Of a stretch of DNA of 64,000 nucleotides, positions 28,462-37,796 are shown one piece after another (the stretch's first letter is position 1; each line of letters begins with the position of its first letter). This DNA comes from CAVYUC01 sp963771595 (GTDB lineage: Bacteria > Bacteroidota > Bacteroidia > Bacteroidales > Prolixibacteraceae), in assembly GCA_963771595.1 (NCBI GenBank), contig CAVYUC010000025.1:1-64000 (forward strand). The letters run 5' to 3'. The translations under genes were made by a program, and so were the position numbers. Under the pieces are notes generated by a model. That model searched no databases. It was not told the origin of the DNA and saw only the letters and a program-made list of their open reading frames with translations.

Positions 28462-28746
28462 ATGAATGCAATACTCCATAGGATTACAGAAAGCAATTTA
28501 AGCGATTTTAAAGGTTTGGCAGTGGAAGGGGAAATTCCGGTGTCGGAAGAAATACTGAATGAATTGATTCAGATGGTGATGGAAAAAATGAAATCGTCGC
28601 CGGCACCAGCCGAAAAACCGTCAGCACCTTCACCGGGTCAATCCATTGATTTTGGAAAAATTCTGAACAGCCTCGATGAGAAAGATGTAAAAATTTCGTT
28701 CAAGGAAAAACTGGCCATTCTGAAAATTACAGCACGAAAATATTAG
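28462..28746 (+). CDS. Small hypothetical protein
   Basis: A 94-residue protein, second in the two-gene operon. It has an N-terminal 'LKGLAVEGEIPVSEE'-like segment that parallels the LKGTNLNLHIPV segment of its neighbour, then a Pro/Ala/Ser linker (residues ~48-62) and a charged helix. No family was recognised. The shared leading motif suggests the two proteins are related or interact. Confidence 0.5.
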   Translation: MNAILHRITESNLSDFKGLAVEGEIPVSEEILNELIQMVMEKMKSSPAPAEKPSAPSPGQSIDFGKILNSLDEKDVKISFKEKLAILKITARKY

Positions 28747-28762
28747 CATGCTGACCAACAAA

Positions 28763-28796
28763 AAAGGATCGTTCCATGTTAACCGAACGATCCTTT
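28763..28796. terminator. Bidirectional terminator between convergent genes
   Basis: A 12-bp perfect stem AAAGGATCGTTC / GAACGATCCTTT with a 10-nt loop. The T-run is on the minus-strand side, so it is stronger for the M20 peptidase gene. Confidence 0.8.
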
Positions 28797-28810
28797 GCAG
28801 TTGTTGTATT

Positions 28811-30181
28811 TTATTGATTTAGTTCAGCAAAAAATTTGTAAAACAATGGGATGGTTTTAATGCCGTTCCAAAATTGCTCAAGTGAGAAATTTTCGTTGGG
28901 CGAATGAATGGCATCTGATTCGAGCCCAAATCCCATTAAAATTGATTTAATGCCAAGCACGTCCTCAAAGGTTGAAATAATGGGGATGCTTCCGCCCGAA
29001 CGCACCGGCACCGGTGGTTTTCCGTAAATGGTGGTATATGCCTTTTCTGCAGCTTTATACGCAGGAATGTCAATCGGACAAACATAACCTTGTCCTCCAT
29101 GCAGAGGGGTAACTTTTACTTTTACTGATTTTGGTGCAATATCCTCAAAATGCTTTACGAATTGTTCTGCAATTTTTTGATGATTCTGGTTTGGTACCAG
29201 CCGGGTTGAAATTTTGGCAAAAGCTTTTGATGGTAAAACTGTTTTGGCGCCTTCGCCTTCGTATCCGCCCCAAATGCCGCAAACATCAAATGACGGGCGG
29301 ATTCCGGTGCGCTCATTTGTGGTAAATCCTTTTTCGCCAGCCAGTTCTTCAACACCAATTGCATCTTTATATCCCTCTTCGTTAAACGGAGCTTTTCCAA
29401 GTAATTCCCTTTCTTTTTCCGAAACCTGCAGTACGTCATCATAAAATCCGGGGATGGTAACTTGGCCATTTTCATCTGTCATTTTGGAAATCATGGAACA
29501 GAGAACATTAATTGGATTTGCGACTGCGCCGCCAAACAGTCCGGAATGCAAATCGCGGTTGGGGCCGGTAACTTCAACCTGCCAGTAAGCAAGTCCGCGC
29601 AATCCGGTAGTAATGGATGGAATATCAGCTGCAATCATCGAAGTGTCGGAAACCAGGATGACATCTGCCTTCAGCATTTCCTTATTCTGCCGGCACCACT
29701 TTTCCAGGCTGGGCGAACCAATTTCTTCTTCCCCTTCAATCATGAATTTTACATTGCAGGGAAGCATGTTGGTTTGTACCATTATTTCGAACGCTTTGGC
29801 ATGCATAAATCCTTGTCCCTTGTTGTCTTCGGCACCGCGGGCATAAATCTTCCCGTTGCGTATTTCAGGTTCAAAAGGTTTGGAATCCCATTTATCAATC
29901 GGATCAACCGGCATCACATCCATATGGGAATAAACCAAAATAGTGGGTAAATCCGGGGATATGATTTTCTCTCCGTACGTAACCGGATTACCATCGGTTT
30001 TATAGATTTCTGCTTTGTCTGCGCCGGCATCGAGCAGCAATCTTTTCCAGTATTCTGCTGCCTTTTGCATGTCGGGCTGATGGCTTTTTACCGAGCTAAT
30101 GGAAGGAATCCGGATCAAACCAAAAAGTTCTTCCAAAAAACGTTGTTTATTCTCTTCGATGTACTTGTTAATGTTCTCCAT
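28811..30181 (-). CDS. M20 family dipeptidase
   Basis: A 456-residue cytoplasmic protein; the start at 30181 (MENINKYIEENK) is preferred to an upstream ATG. M20 metal-binding motifs are present in order: VYSHMDVMPVD, 'ARGAEDNKGQ', 'GEEEIGSPS' and DTSM, with the dimerisation-domain 'NRDLHSGLFGG'. The pattern is closest to the CNDP/carnosinase-like dipeptidases, not to DapE or ArgE. It would hydrolyse dipeptides using two Zn or Mn ions. Bounded by terminators on both sides, so monocistronic. Confidence 0.87.
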   Translation of the reverse strand: MENINKYIEENKQRFLEELFGLIRIPSISSVKSHQPDMQKAAEYWKRLLLDAGADKAEIYKTDGNPVTYGEKIISPDLPTILVYSHMDVMPVDPIDKWDSKPFEPEIRNGKIYARGAEDNKGQGFMHAKAFEIMVQTNMLPCNVKFMIEGEEEIGSPSLEKWCRQNKEMLKADVILVSDTSMIAADIPSITTGLRGLAYWQVEVTGPNRDLHSGLFGGAVANPINVLCSMISKMTDENGQVTIPGFYDDVLQVSEKERELLGKAPFNEEGYKDAIGVEELAGEKGFTTNERTGIRPSFDVCGIWGGYEGEGAKTVLPSKAFAKISTRLVPNQNHQKIAEQFVKHFEDIAPKSVKVKVTPLHGGQGYVCPIDIPAYKAAEKAYTTIYGKPPVPVRSGGSIPIISTFEDVLGIKSILMGFGLESDAIHSPNENFSLEQFWNGIKTIPLFYKFFAELNQ

Positions 30182-30276
30182 AAAAGATTTTTTACAATTT
30201 TTCAATCATTTTAAAAGAATGAAAAAATACACCTTTCCGCCGGATTAAGAAAGGTCAAATGTCATAAACTGCAAAT

Positions 30277-30304
30277 AAAAAGGGGCAACCAAATTGGCTG
30301 CCCC
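30277..30304 (-). terminator. Terminator of the TPR/OmpA lipoprotein gene
   Basis: GGGGCA-ACC / GG-C-TGCCCC stem; on the minus strand it is followed by TTTTTATTT. Confidence 0.75.
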
Positions 30305-30330
30305 TGAAATTATTATCGATGGTTTATTTT

Positions 30331-32085
30331 TTATTTTACAATAGCCTGAAATTTTGGATCGCCAAAATATTTTGCAAATTCCATATCTGTTCTTGCTGTT
30401 TCTTTCAATTCAGGATTTCTTTCAACCGCTTTACTAAGGTTTTCGTACATCAGGTTTTCTTTAGCGGTGCGGGCGCCAACAACTGCTTTTAAATATGCAT
30501 TCATCGCGCTGTCTGAATTATCGGAAGCTTCCAAATCTTTTAATGCTCCGTTATTGTCGCCGGCCATAATTTTTGCGACGGCCGAATTTTCATCCTTGTA
30601 ATCATTGAAATAACGCACGGCCTGGTTGTAATCTGCTTTTTTCACATTTACAATTCCCTGGTTGTATTTCACTTCGTTTCCGGCTCCGGCAGCAGCGCCA
30701 AAATAGGTTTCGGCATTGTCAATGTCGCCTTCGTAAAGTGCAACTGCACCCAGGTTGTTTTTCACAACCGGCTCGTTATTTTGCAGTTTTTCAGCTTTCT
30801 CGAACAATGGTTTTGCTTCGTTGTAATTGCCTTGTTTTACTTTAATGTAACCGGCATTGTTAGGGCCTCTCCAATCGTTCGGATAAACTTTAATGAATGA
30901 GTTGTAAACATCAAGTTGGTCGCCCAAATCATCAAATAATGTTGCGGCATACAATAATTCTGCAGGATTCAGTGATGATGGATCTGATTTTGCCAGTGAT
31001 TTTAATTCTTCATCTGTTTTTCCGATCAGATCAACACTTGTTAAAAGTTTAGCACGACGAAGTTGTGGCAGAATTTTATCGGCAAGTACTGTAAAAGTAC
31101 CTGAAAGGTTTCTGATTTCGCGTTCACGAACTTCCGGGTCGCTGTACATGGAAAGTACGCGCAGAATCAGTTCTTTATCCTGAATGTTCGATTGTTCCAG
31201 CAATTCGCGGAAGCCTTCCCAGTCTTCAGGAGTGTATTTTGTTTTCAGGTTAATACCGATATTGTCTTTTTTCAGTTGACCTGCCCAGAAGTCTGAAGAT
31301 GTATTTTTACGTTTTGCAGCCAGATCGGTATTGAAATCGATGTCGCCATCGGGAGATGCATATGCACTTACTTCAACATTTTTCAGATCAATGCGTTCGT
31401 CTTCGTTTGCTTTTTTTGTATATTCTTCCAAACCTTTTACATCATCTGCTTCCACTTCTTCTTCGCGAATATTGGCGCGGTTGATAATGTAGTGAATGTC
31501 GGCCAGCATTTCGTCAGGAACGATCCTTTGAAACGGGTCGATGTTCGGATCGTATTTTCCGGAATTGTTTGCTTCGCGGCGAACTCCTAAAACAGGTTTT
31601 GGCAAATTCACTACCAGTTCACTTGTTGAAAGAACACCGTCGGCAATTTTAATCGGGTTGAAATCCAAAGTTTTTGAGCCTTTTGAAGCTGTAATGTTTA
31701 CATACAAATCAGAATTACGCATTTCTTTTTTGTAACCGGCTTCATCGTTGTAGCTAAAGCTTCCGCCAGTGCTGTAATTTATCACTTTATTGTTGGCTTC
31801 CACATTTTCACCCTGAACTTTTACAGGTTCAAATTCAGTTTGGCCGCCATCATATTTCAAAACCGGGGTGATTTCAAGTGTGGCTTTTTTATTGAAATAT
31901 TTGGCCGGAAATTTACCGTCGATAGTTACATCTACTTCGCCTCCATGGGCTTCAAGTAGTTCGGGTGTAACTTTAAATTGGATTTTGTCTGCATTTTTTT
32001 TCATCTTCTTCAAACCGGAACAACCGGAAAAAAGAACCGCTACCAATGCAAAAATTAATAAAGGTTTAAAGTTGGATCTTTTCAT
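30331..32085 (-). CDS. Lipoprotein with OmpA-like and TPR domains
   Basis: A 584-residue protein with a lipoprotein signal ending LFSGC. Residues about 35-190 form beta domains; about 195-320 contain an OmpA-like peptidoglycan-binding segment ('VEVSAYASPDGDIDFNTDLAAKR', shortened form of the usual motif); residues about 380-560 hold TPR-like helical pairs ('AGYIKVKQGNYNEAKPLFEKAE', in part 'NNLGAVALYEGDIDNAE'). Such proteins link the outer membrane to peptidoglycan. Monocistronic. No specific homologue name can be given. Confidence 0.75.
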   Translation of the reverse strand: MKRSNFKPLLIFALVAVLFSGCSGLKKMKKNADKIQFKVTPELLEAHGGEVDVTIDGKFPAKYFNKKATLEITPVLKYDGGQTEFEPVKVQGENVEANNKVINYSTGGSFSYNDEAGYKKEMRNSDLYVNITASKGSKTLDFNPIKIADGVLSTSELVVNLPKPVLGVRREANNSGKYDPNIDPFQRIVPDEMLADIHYIINRANIREEEVEADDVKGLEEYTKKANEDERIDLKNVEVSAYASPDGDIDFNTDLAAKRKNTSSDFWAGQLKKDNIGINLKTKYTPEDWEGFRELLEQSNIQDKELILRVLSMYSDPEVREREIRNLSGTFTVLADKILPQLRRAKLLTSVDLIGKTDEELKSLAKSDPSSLNPAELLYAATLFDDLGDQLDVYNSFIKVYPNDWRGPNNAGYIKVKQGNYNEAKPLFEKAEKLQNNEPVVKNNLGAVALYEGDIDNAETYFGAAAGAGNEVKYNQGIVNVKKADYNQAVRYFNDYKDENSAVAKIMAGDNNGALKDLEASDNSDSAMNAYLKAVVGARTAKENLMYENLSKAVERNPELKETARTDMEFAKYFGDPKFQAIVK

Positions 32086-32176
32086 GTTGATATTTTAAAA
32101 AAATTATTGTTTGATTTTACCAATGCACAAAAATAGCAAGCTTTTTTTTATTTGAAAGTTACTGCACAAGTTTTTA

Positions 32177-32830
32177 TTACAATATTATCCGGTTTGCCCC
32201 TAATTTATAATCGCTATTAAAAATTGCTTCTTTTAATGCCTGATAATCACTGTTGCTATTCACAAAATCAATCTTGTTAATGTCGATTATTAATATTGGA
32301 AATGAGAGTGCCTGTTTGAAAAAGCTGAAATAGCCATTTTTGATTTTGTCAAGGTATTCGCCGGTAATATTCAGTTCATATTCTCTTCCGCGGCGGGTAA
32401 TATTTTTAAGCAGTTTGTCCGTGTCGGCATGCAGGTAAACATACAAATCGGGTTTTGGCATCGACTCAAAAACAATATTGAAAATTTGCCGGAAGAGGTG
32501 ATATTCATCTCTTTTTAGTGTGTTTTCGGCAAAAATGGCCGATTTGGCAAAGTAATAATCGGCTATTAAAAACGAATGAAAAAGATCGAGATTGAACAGT
32601 TCCTTTTTAATCTGGTTGTATCGATCAGCTAAAAATGAAAGTTCGAGAGGGAATGAATATCTTTCCTGATCGCGGTAAAATTTAGGCAAAAACGGGTTAT
32701 CGGCAAATTGTTCCTTTATCAGTTTTGCATTGAATTCGACAGAAAGTTTTTCGGCGAGGGTTGTTTTTCCGGCGCCAATATTGCCTTCAATTACCAGAAA
32801 CTGTATTTGTTTTTTTAATTGAAAATGCAT
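32177..32830 (-). CDS. Deoxynucleoside kinase
   Basis: A 217-residue protein with the P-loop GNIGAGKTT (about residues 16-24), then 'LIKEQFADNPFLPKFY' for substrate binding, 'FAKSAIFAEN' (the ERS-like region) and 'RRGREYE' as the lid. This is the deoxyadenosine/deoxyguanosine/deoxycytidine kinase fold used for nucleoside salvage. Base specificity cannot be read from the sequence. It follows the zinc-ribbon membrane gene by 6 bp. Confidence 0.87.
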   Translation of the reverse strand: MHFQLKKQIQFLVIEGNIGAGKTTLAEKLSVEFNAKLIKEQFADNPFLPKFYRDQERYSFPLELSFLADRYNQIKKELFNLDLFHSFLIADYYFAKSAIFAENTLKRDEYHLFRQIFNIVFESMPKPDLYVYLHADTDKLLKNITRRGREYELNITGEYLDKIKNGYFSFFKQALSFPILIIDINKIDFVNSNSDYQALKEAIFNSDYKLGANRIIL

Positions 32831-32836
32831 GAAGAG

Positions 32837-33319
32837 TTACATTAATTTTTTCGACGCTCTTATTTTATTATCTCTGACACCGCCAATGATATAACCGGCC
32901 GCCAATCCCCCAACAAAACCAAATGAAAGCAGCGCCCATCCATGTGCGGGAATAAGTTTTAAAAGAAAATAACCCAGTACAATTCCGCCCGCCATTCCAA
33001 AAAATGCAAAAAGGTATGTAAAATAAAACGGCGCATAAAATCCGTGTTGTTTTTGCATGTGCGTATTCAGTTTGCTAATCAGGCGATCGTATTCGCGACG
33101 GGGCTGACCCGGAGTATTTATGGCAACATCAATTTTTGAGGTTACTTCTGCAATATTACTTTTTTGTTTATGGCAAAACGGGCAACTTTTCGAAAAGGTT
33201 TCGGTGCGGCGGATGTTCCGTTTAAACTCATCGATTCTGAAAAAACGGATATCCCGTTCTTTTGTATCTTTAAGTTTATCGTCTAATCCGGAAATTATCC
33301 TGTCGTCCCATTTTTCCAT
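32837..33319 (-). CDS. Membrane protein with a Cys/His metal site
   Basis: A 160-residue protein. Residues about 45-48 read CPFC and a later 'HMQKQH' offers two His residues, so a zinc ribbon or finger is likely in the soluble N-terminal half. Two hydrophobic helices follow (about 100-120 and 126-147, 'GGIVLGYFLLKL', 'ALLSFGFVGGLAAGYIIGG'). The C-terminus is short and basic. It is first of a two-gene run with the deoxynucleoside kinase. Function unknown. Confidence 0.6.
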   Translation of the reverse strand: MEKWDDRIISGLDDKLKDTKERDIRFFRIDEFKRNIRRTETFSKSCPFCHKQKSNIAEVTSKIDVAINTPGQPRREYDRLISKLNTHMQKQHGFYAPFYFTYLFAFFGMAGGIVLGYFLLKLIPAHGWALLSFGFVGGLAAGYIIGGVRDNKIRASKKLM

Positions 33320-33430
33320 TGTTTGATTTTAAATTTGAATTTCCCGATCGATTTTTTACAGATTTCAAAATTAGCAATAAAGATGAAATGCACCATGAAT
33401 ATCAATTAAGGTTTGACGAAAAGTGCGGGC

Positions 33431-33464
33431 AAAAAAATAGCCGCCCGGTAAAAAGCGACTATTT
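33431..33464 (-). terminator. Terminator of pnp
   Basis: Stem AAATAGTCGC / GCGGCTATTT (one mismatch) followed by T-run on the minus strand, about 20 bp after the pnp stop. Confidence 0.75.
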
Positions 33465-33483
33465 AAATATCGTGGATTAGCTA

Positions 33484-35796
33484 TTAATCATTATCGTGCC
33501 GGGGTTTTCTAAAATCCCGGCGGTCGTTGTCACGACGGTTGCTGTCGCGACGATCGCGGTTAAAGCCGCCGCCATCGCGTCTGTCTCTTCCACCTCTGTT
33601 GTCCCTGCGGTCGTTGTCGCCACGTGGCGGACGATCACCTCTTGGCGGACGTTCCACATAACCTTCGGGTTTTGGAAGCAGCACTTTTCTTGAGAGTTTC
33701 AACTTGCCGGTTCTTTCATCCACACCAATAAGTTTCACTTCAATTTCTTCACCTTCTTTAATGAAATCTTCTGCCGATTCCACTCTTTCCCAGGCCATTT
33801 CAGAAACGTGCAGCAGTGCATCTTTTCCGGGAAGAATTTCAACAAAAGCGCCAAACGAAACAACTGATTTTACTTTGCCTTTGTAAATTTCGCCAACTTC
33901 GGGCATTGCAATAATTCCTTTGATACGTTGTTTTGCTGCTTCAATTGGAGCAAGTCCGGCACCTGAAATTTCAACCAGGCCTACCTTGTCGTTTTCTTCA
34001 ATAACAATAACCGTTTCAGTTTCTTCCTGAATAGCCTGAATAATTTTTCCTCCCGGTCCGATTATCGCGCCAATCATATCCTTCGGAATTTCAATGGTTT
34101 CGATTCTCGGAACGTTTGGTTTGTAATCGGCACGCGGTTCAGGAATTACTTCCAGCATTTTGCCCAGAATATGCAGTCGGCCTTCTTTTGCCTGTTGCAG
34201 TGCCTGTGCCAGCACTTCGTATGAAAGTCCGTCAACTTTAATATCCATTTGTGTGGCCGTAATTCCGTCTGCGGTTCCGGTCACTTTAAAGTCCATGTCG
34301 CCCAAATGATCTTCGTCGCCTAAAATATCGGAGAGAACGGCGTATTTGTCAGAACCTTTGTCGGTTATCAAACCCATGGCAATTCCCGAAACAGGTTTTT
34401 TCAGTTTTACACCGGCATCCATTAATCCCATTGTTCCGGCACAAACAGTAGCCATCGATGACGAACCATTTGATTCGAGAATATCAGAAACAATACGAAC
34501 GATGTATGGTAATCCGTCGGGAAGCATTTTTTTCAATGCCCGGTGGGCAAGGTTTCCGTGGCCAATTTCGCGACGGCTGAGTCCCCTTGGTGTTTTGGCT
34601 TCGCCAACACAAAATGGCGGAAAATTGTAATGTAACAGGAATTTTTCTTTTCCCTGAACGGTTACATTATCAATAATTTTAATGTCCATTTTTGTTCCAA
34701 GAGTTATCGATGTCAGCGATTGTGTTTCGCCGCGGGTAAACAATGCCGATCCATGTGCACCAGGCAGGTAATTCACTTCACCCCATATTGGCCGGATTTG
34801 ATTTGTTGCCCTGCCATCGAGACGGATGCCTTCGTCGAGAATCATCCGGCGCATGGCTTCTTTTTCCACATCGTGGAAATACTTTTTGATGAGGTTTTCA
34901 TGCTGGGCAATATCTATTTCCTCGTTTTCAGCATTTGCCTCTTTATACTTTTCTATAAATTCATCGCGAACAGCAGCGAATGAATCCATGCGTTCTTGTT
35001 TGTTGGTAATTTGTTTTTTAGCGATATCATAGCAATCCGGGTACAATTCGGATTTTACTTTTTCACGAAGTTCTTCATCATTGTTTTCGTGTGAATATTC
35101 ACGTTTAACAACTCCAAGTTCAACGGCTAATTCTTCCTGAATAACGCAATGTTTTTTAATTTCGTCATGTGCTATTTTAATAGCTTCGAGCATCACATCT
35201 TCCGAAACTTCCTTCATTTCGCCTTCTACCATCATAATATTGTCGAAAGAAGCGCCAACCATAATATCCAGGTCTGCTTTTTCAAGCTGCGAATAGGTAG
35301 GATTAATAATAAACCGGCCGTCGATTCTTGCTACACGAACTTCTGAAATTGGAGTTTCAAAAGGAACATTGGAGACGGCAATAGCTGCAGAAGCAGCCAA
35401 ACCGGCAAGTGCATCGGGAACATCATCATCGCTGGCCGAAATTAATGAAATCATTACCGCTGTTTCTGCGTGATAATCTTCGGGAAACAATGGTCTCAAG
35501 GCCCGGTCTACAAGGCGTGCCACCAGGATTTCATCGTCGGAGGGACGGGATTCCCTTTTTAGAAAACCGCCGGGAAAACGTCCGGCTGCCGAAAATTTTT
35601 CCCGGTAATCTACCGAAAGCGGCATAAAATCGACATCTTCTTTTGCTTCTTTTGCTGACACAACTGTGGCCAGCAGCATGGTTTCACCCATTCGAACTAC
35701 AACCGAACCGTCTGCCTGTTTGGCCAGTTTTCCCGTTTCAATGGTAATTGTCCTGCCATCAGCAAGCTCGATTGTTTTAATTGTTGCGTTTACCAT
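33484..35796 (-). CDS. pnp: Polyribonucleotide nucleotidyltransferase (PNPase)
   Basis: A 770-residue protein with both RNase PH domains ('GRFPGGFLKRESRPSDDE' in the first; 'FPPFCVGEAKTPRGLSRR' and 'MDIKVDGLS' in the second), then KH ('GAIIGPGGKIIQAI') and S1 ('GAFVEILPGKDALLHVSEM') domains. It degrades RNA 3' to 5' using phosphate. The last ~55 residues are an Arg/Gly/Asp-rich tail (repeats of RRD, RGG) not found in E. coli PNPase, as in other Bacteroidota. It follows rpsO in the classical order. Confidence 0.97.
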   Translation of the reverse strand: MVNATIKTIELADGRTITIETGKLAKQADGSVVVRMGETMLLATVVSAKEAKEDVDFMPLSVDYREKFSAAGRFPGGFLKRESRPSDDEILVARLVDRALRPLFPEDYHAETAVMISLISASDDDVPDALAGLAASAAIAVSNVPFETPISEVRVARIDGRFIINPTYSQLEKADLDIMVGASFDNIMMVEGEMKEVSEDVMLEAIKIAHDEIKKHCVIQEELAVELGVVKREYSHENNDEELREKVKSELYPDCYDIAKKQITNKQERMDSFAAVRDEFIEKYKEANAENEEIDIAQHENLIKKYFHDVEKEAMRRMILDEGIRLDGRATNQIRPIWGEVNYLPGAHGSALFTRGETQSLTSITLGTKMDIKIIDNVTVQGKEKFLLHYNFPPFCVGEAKTPRGLSRREIGHGNLAHRALKKMLPDGLPYIVRIVSDILESNGSSSMATVCAGTMGLMDAGVKLKKPVSGIAMGLITDKGSDKYAVLSDILGDEDHLGDMDFKVTGTADGITATQMDIKVDGLSYEVLAQALQQAKEGRLHILGKMLEVIPEPRADYKPNVPRIETIEIPKDMIGAIIGPGGKIIQAIQEETETVIVIEENDKVGLVEISGAGLAPIEAAKQRIKGIIAMPEVGEIYKGKVKSVVSFGAFVEILPGKDALLHVSEMAWERVESAEDFIKEGEEIEVKLIGVDERTGKLKLSRKVLLPKPEGYVERPPRGDRPPRGDNDRRDNRGGRDRRDGGGFNRDRRDSNRRDNDRRDFRKPRHDND

Positions 35797-35862
35797 AATG
35801 TTTTTAAAAATTCAAAATAAAATAAATTAATATACAATGGGTGGTGAGGTTTTGCAATTTAC

Positions 35863-35897
35863 AAAAAAAGAAAGGCAATACCAAGCATTGCCTTTCC
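35863..35897 (-). terminator. Terminator or attenuator between rpsO and pnp
   Basis: Perfect stem GAAAGGCAAT / ATTGCCTTTC with a 7-nt loop and a T7 run on the minus strand, 12 bp after the rpsO stop. pnp starts 67 bp further on, so this hairpin could act as a partial terminator or an RNase processing site, as in other rpsO-pnp operons. Confidence 0.8.
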
Positions 35898-35908
35898 ACT
35901 ATTATTTT

Positions 35909-36178
35909 TTACTTACGCAATTTCAACTGTTCAATAATTGAACGGTATCGTTCAATATCTTTTTTAATGAGGTAATCCAGCAAACTGCGGCGTTTACCTA
36001 CCAGTTTAATTAATGCGCGACGTGTACTGTGGTCTTTTTTGTTTTGTTTCAAATGTTCGGTAAGGTGATTAATCCTGTACGTAAACAATGCAATCTGACC
36101 TTCAGTACTGCCTGTGTCTTGTTCGTTTTTACCATAAGTGGTAAAAAATTCCTGTTTTTTTTCCGTAGTTAAATACAT
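35909..36178 (-). CDS. rpsO: 30S ribosomal protein S15
   Basis: An 89-residue protein of exactly the expected length with the S15 signature: 'DTGSTEGQIALFTYRINHL', then 'KDHSTRRALIKLVGKRRSLL'. It binds 16S rRNA in the small-subunit platform. Good promoter upstream at 36256-36286. Confidence 0.97.
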   Translation of the reverse strand: MYLTTEKKQEFFTTYGKNEQDTGSTEGQIALFTYRINHLTEHLKQNKKDHSTRRALIKLVGKRRSLLDYLIKKDIERYRSIIEQLKLRK

Positions 36179-36255
36179 ATTAAAGAACTTTTAATTATAC
36201 AATGTTTAAGCCGCAGCATCGCGTTAAATAACAACAGCTTAAAATTAGCTGGTCG

Positions 36256-36286
36256 CAAAAGTAGATAAAAGTTTTTGATTTACAAA
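36256..36286 (-). promoter_or_regulatory. rpsO promoter (Bacteroidota type)
   Basis: On the minus strand: TTTG (36286-36283), 19-bp spacer, TACTTTTG (36263-36256). This is an exact match to TTTG-N19-TAnnTTTG. It leaves a ~70-nt leader for rpsO. Confidence 0.8.
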
Positions 36287-36468
36287 CGTGAGTTTATTGT
36301 TTTGATTGAGAGAGAAATCAGTTATCAGATATTTAATAAAAATTTAGGTCGGGAACAAAGATGGAGAGAGTTGATTATTTCCAGTTTTCTCTTGTAAATA
36401 AATAATTTTTTCAAAAGCAAATGATGACATTTTTATATCCAATTCGATATATAATAAAATAAAGTAAT

Positions 36469-37587
36469 ATGAGAGCTTATTATCTAAATATGTTATTGCT
36501 AACCTTTTTTTACAGTTCAACTTCATGCAGTAATCCATCTAATAATGTTAATATGAAGCAGAATCATAATCAGAACGCTTCAGATAAGATATCTGAAATG
36601 AAATCAAATCAGGAAAAGGCTAAATTAAAATATTTTGGTAGTGTTGATAAATCAATCGGATTAGTTGATTCTTACATCCCTCTACCAGCAAATTGGAACA
36701 AATCAAACAAGGAAGGCTTTCTCTATGAAGGACCAAATAATATTCGTGTTAGTATAGCGGAAATTTACTTCGCTTTTTCAATTCACAAACAATCAGGAAT
36801 TGCTGTGGAGATGGCAGACAACAGGGGATTCAAAATGTGCCACCCATGCCGTTGGAGCAAATAATAGAAACATTATTTTATGCCGGTTGCAGAACAAACT
36901 GGCAGGACCCTTACAAAAACTTACGTTCTGCCGGAATTGGCAAATACGATAGGAATGTTTTACAGTCAGTTATTTGTGTCGGTTCCCATTCAAAGAGAAG
37001 TAAACTCGTATGGTATTGAATGGAAAGACAAAGAAGGCATGTCTTACATTACCACTTTAACCATAAATATTTCGTATTCCCAGGTCTCGTCAACATGGTT
37101 TTTTACAGGCCAGTATTTGGAAGCGCCAAATGCACAATTCGAGGAAGCGAAAAAGGCATTTTTATATGGCCTTATTCATACTGAAGCAAACCCCCAATGG
37201 GTTTTGGCCATTAACCGGCGGGATGCCAAACGTGCAGGACAAGCATACCAGGCACATTTGGGACGCATGGCGATAATAAACGCCAGGAGAAATACAAACC
37301 GTTCGGTTGGTGATGTTTACAGCGATATTTTGGATATAAACCACGCGGGTTTTCTAAAGCGTAGTGATATAAACAGCGCCGGACATGATGATTTAATAAA
37401 TACTATTGGCGACCGGACAATCATTTTAAACAACAATACCGGGGAAAGTTACAATGTGCAGGCCGGGAGCAAATACTATTGGGTAAATTCTGAAGGCAAG
37501 TATTTTGGCACTGATAATCCTTTGTACGACCCGCGAACAGATAATAAACTCAACAATACGGAGTGGGTGCCATTTGAACAAAAATGA
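36469..37587 (+). pseudogene. Secreted lipoprotein-like gene broken by two compensating one-base shifts
   Basis: The first 120 codons from 36469 encode a signal (ending STSC) and a Lys/Asn-rich linker, then 'LPANWNKSNKEGFLYEGP' and 'QSGIAVEMADNRGFK'. The frame then stops at 36862. A different frame covers 'VPPMPLEQIIETLF' and the original frame resumes with PVAEQTGRTLTKTYVL to the stop at 37585-37587. Adding one base at 36832-36838 and removing one T at 36876-36879 gives one continuous 372-residue protein. Both lie at or beside A4 or T4 runs. The C-terminal end (NNTEWVPFEQK) is repeated as a fragment at 40484. Family not recognised. Confidence 0.7.
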
Positions 37588-37637
37588 TGCCTTTTCAAAG
37601 CATGGTGATATTAGTTAAAATACCAACAAATGAAAAA

Positions 37638-37796
37638 ATGAAGTACCTGTTATTCCTTTTTCGGATTTTGATTGCGCTAAATTGTGGTAGTAAAAAAGAC
37701 GATATCCAGCTTTTGGAATCCGACAAAAAGGAAAATCCAAATTCAAATTCTGTATTTAAATTTTTAAATCAAACAAACTACCGGTATGCAATATAG
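37638..37796 (+). CDS. Short lipoprotein-like gene, copy A
   Basis: 52 residues from the ATG at 37638: a hydrophobic N-terminus, Cys16, then a Lys/Asp/Ser/Asn-rich tail (KKDDIQLLESDKKENPNS). The segment before Cys is not an ideal lipobox (LN-C). The reading overlaps the next gene by 11 bp. The same gene occurs at 40562 with 55 residues. It may be a small lipoprotein or a truncated remnant of a longer one. Confidence 0.5.
   Translation: MKYLLFLFRILIALNCGSKKDDIQLLESDKKENPNSNSVFKFLNQTNYRYAI

Noticed and set aside
34346..34630. Plus-strand open frame within pnp
   Set aside because: Antisense shadow of a highly conserved RNase PH domain; no start signal.
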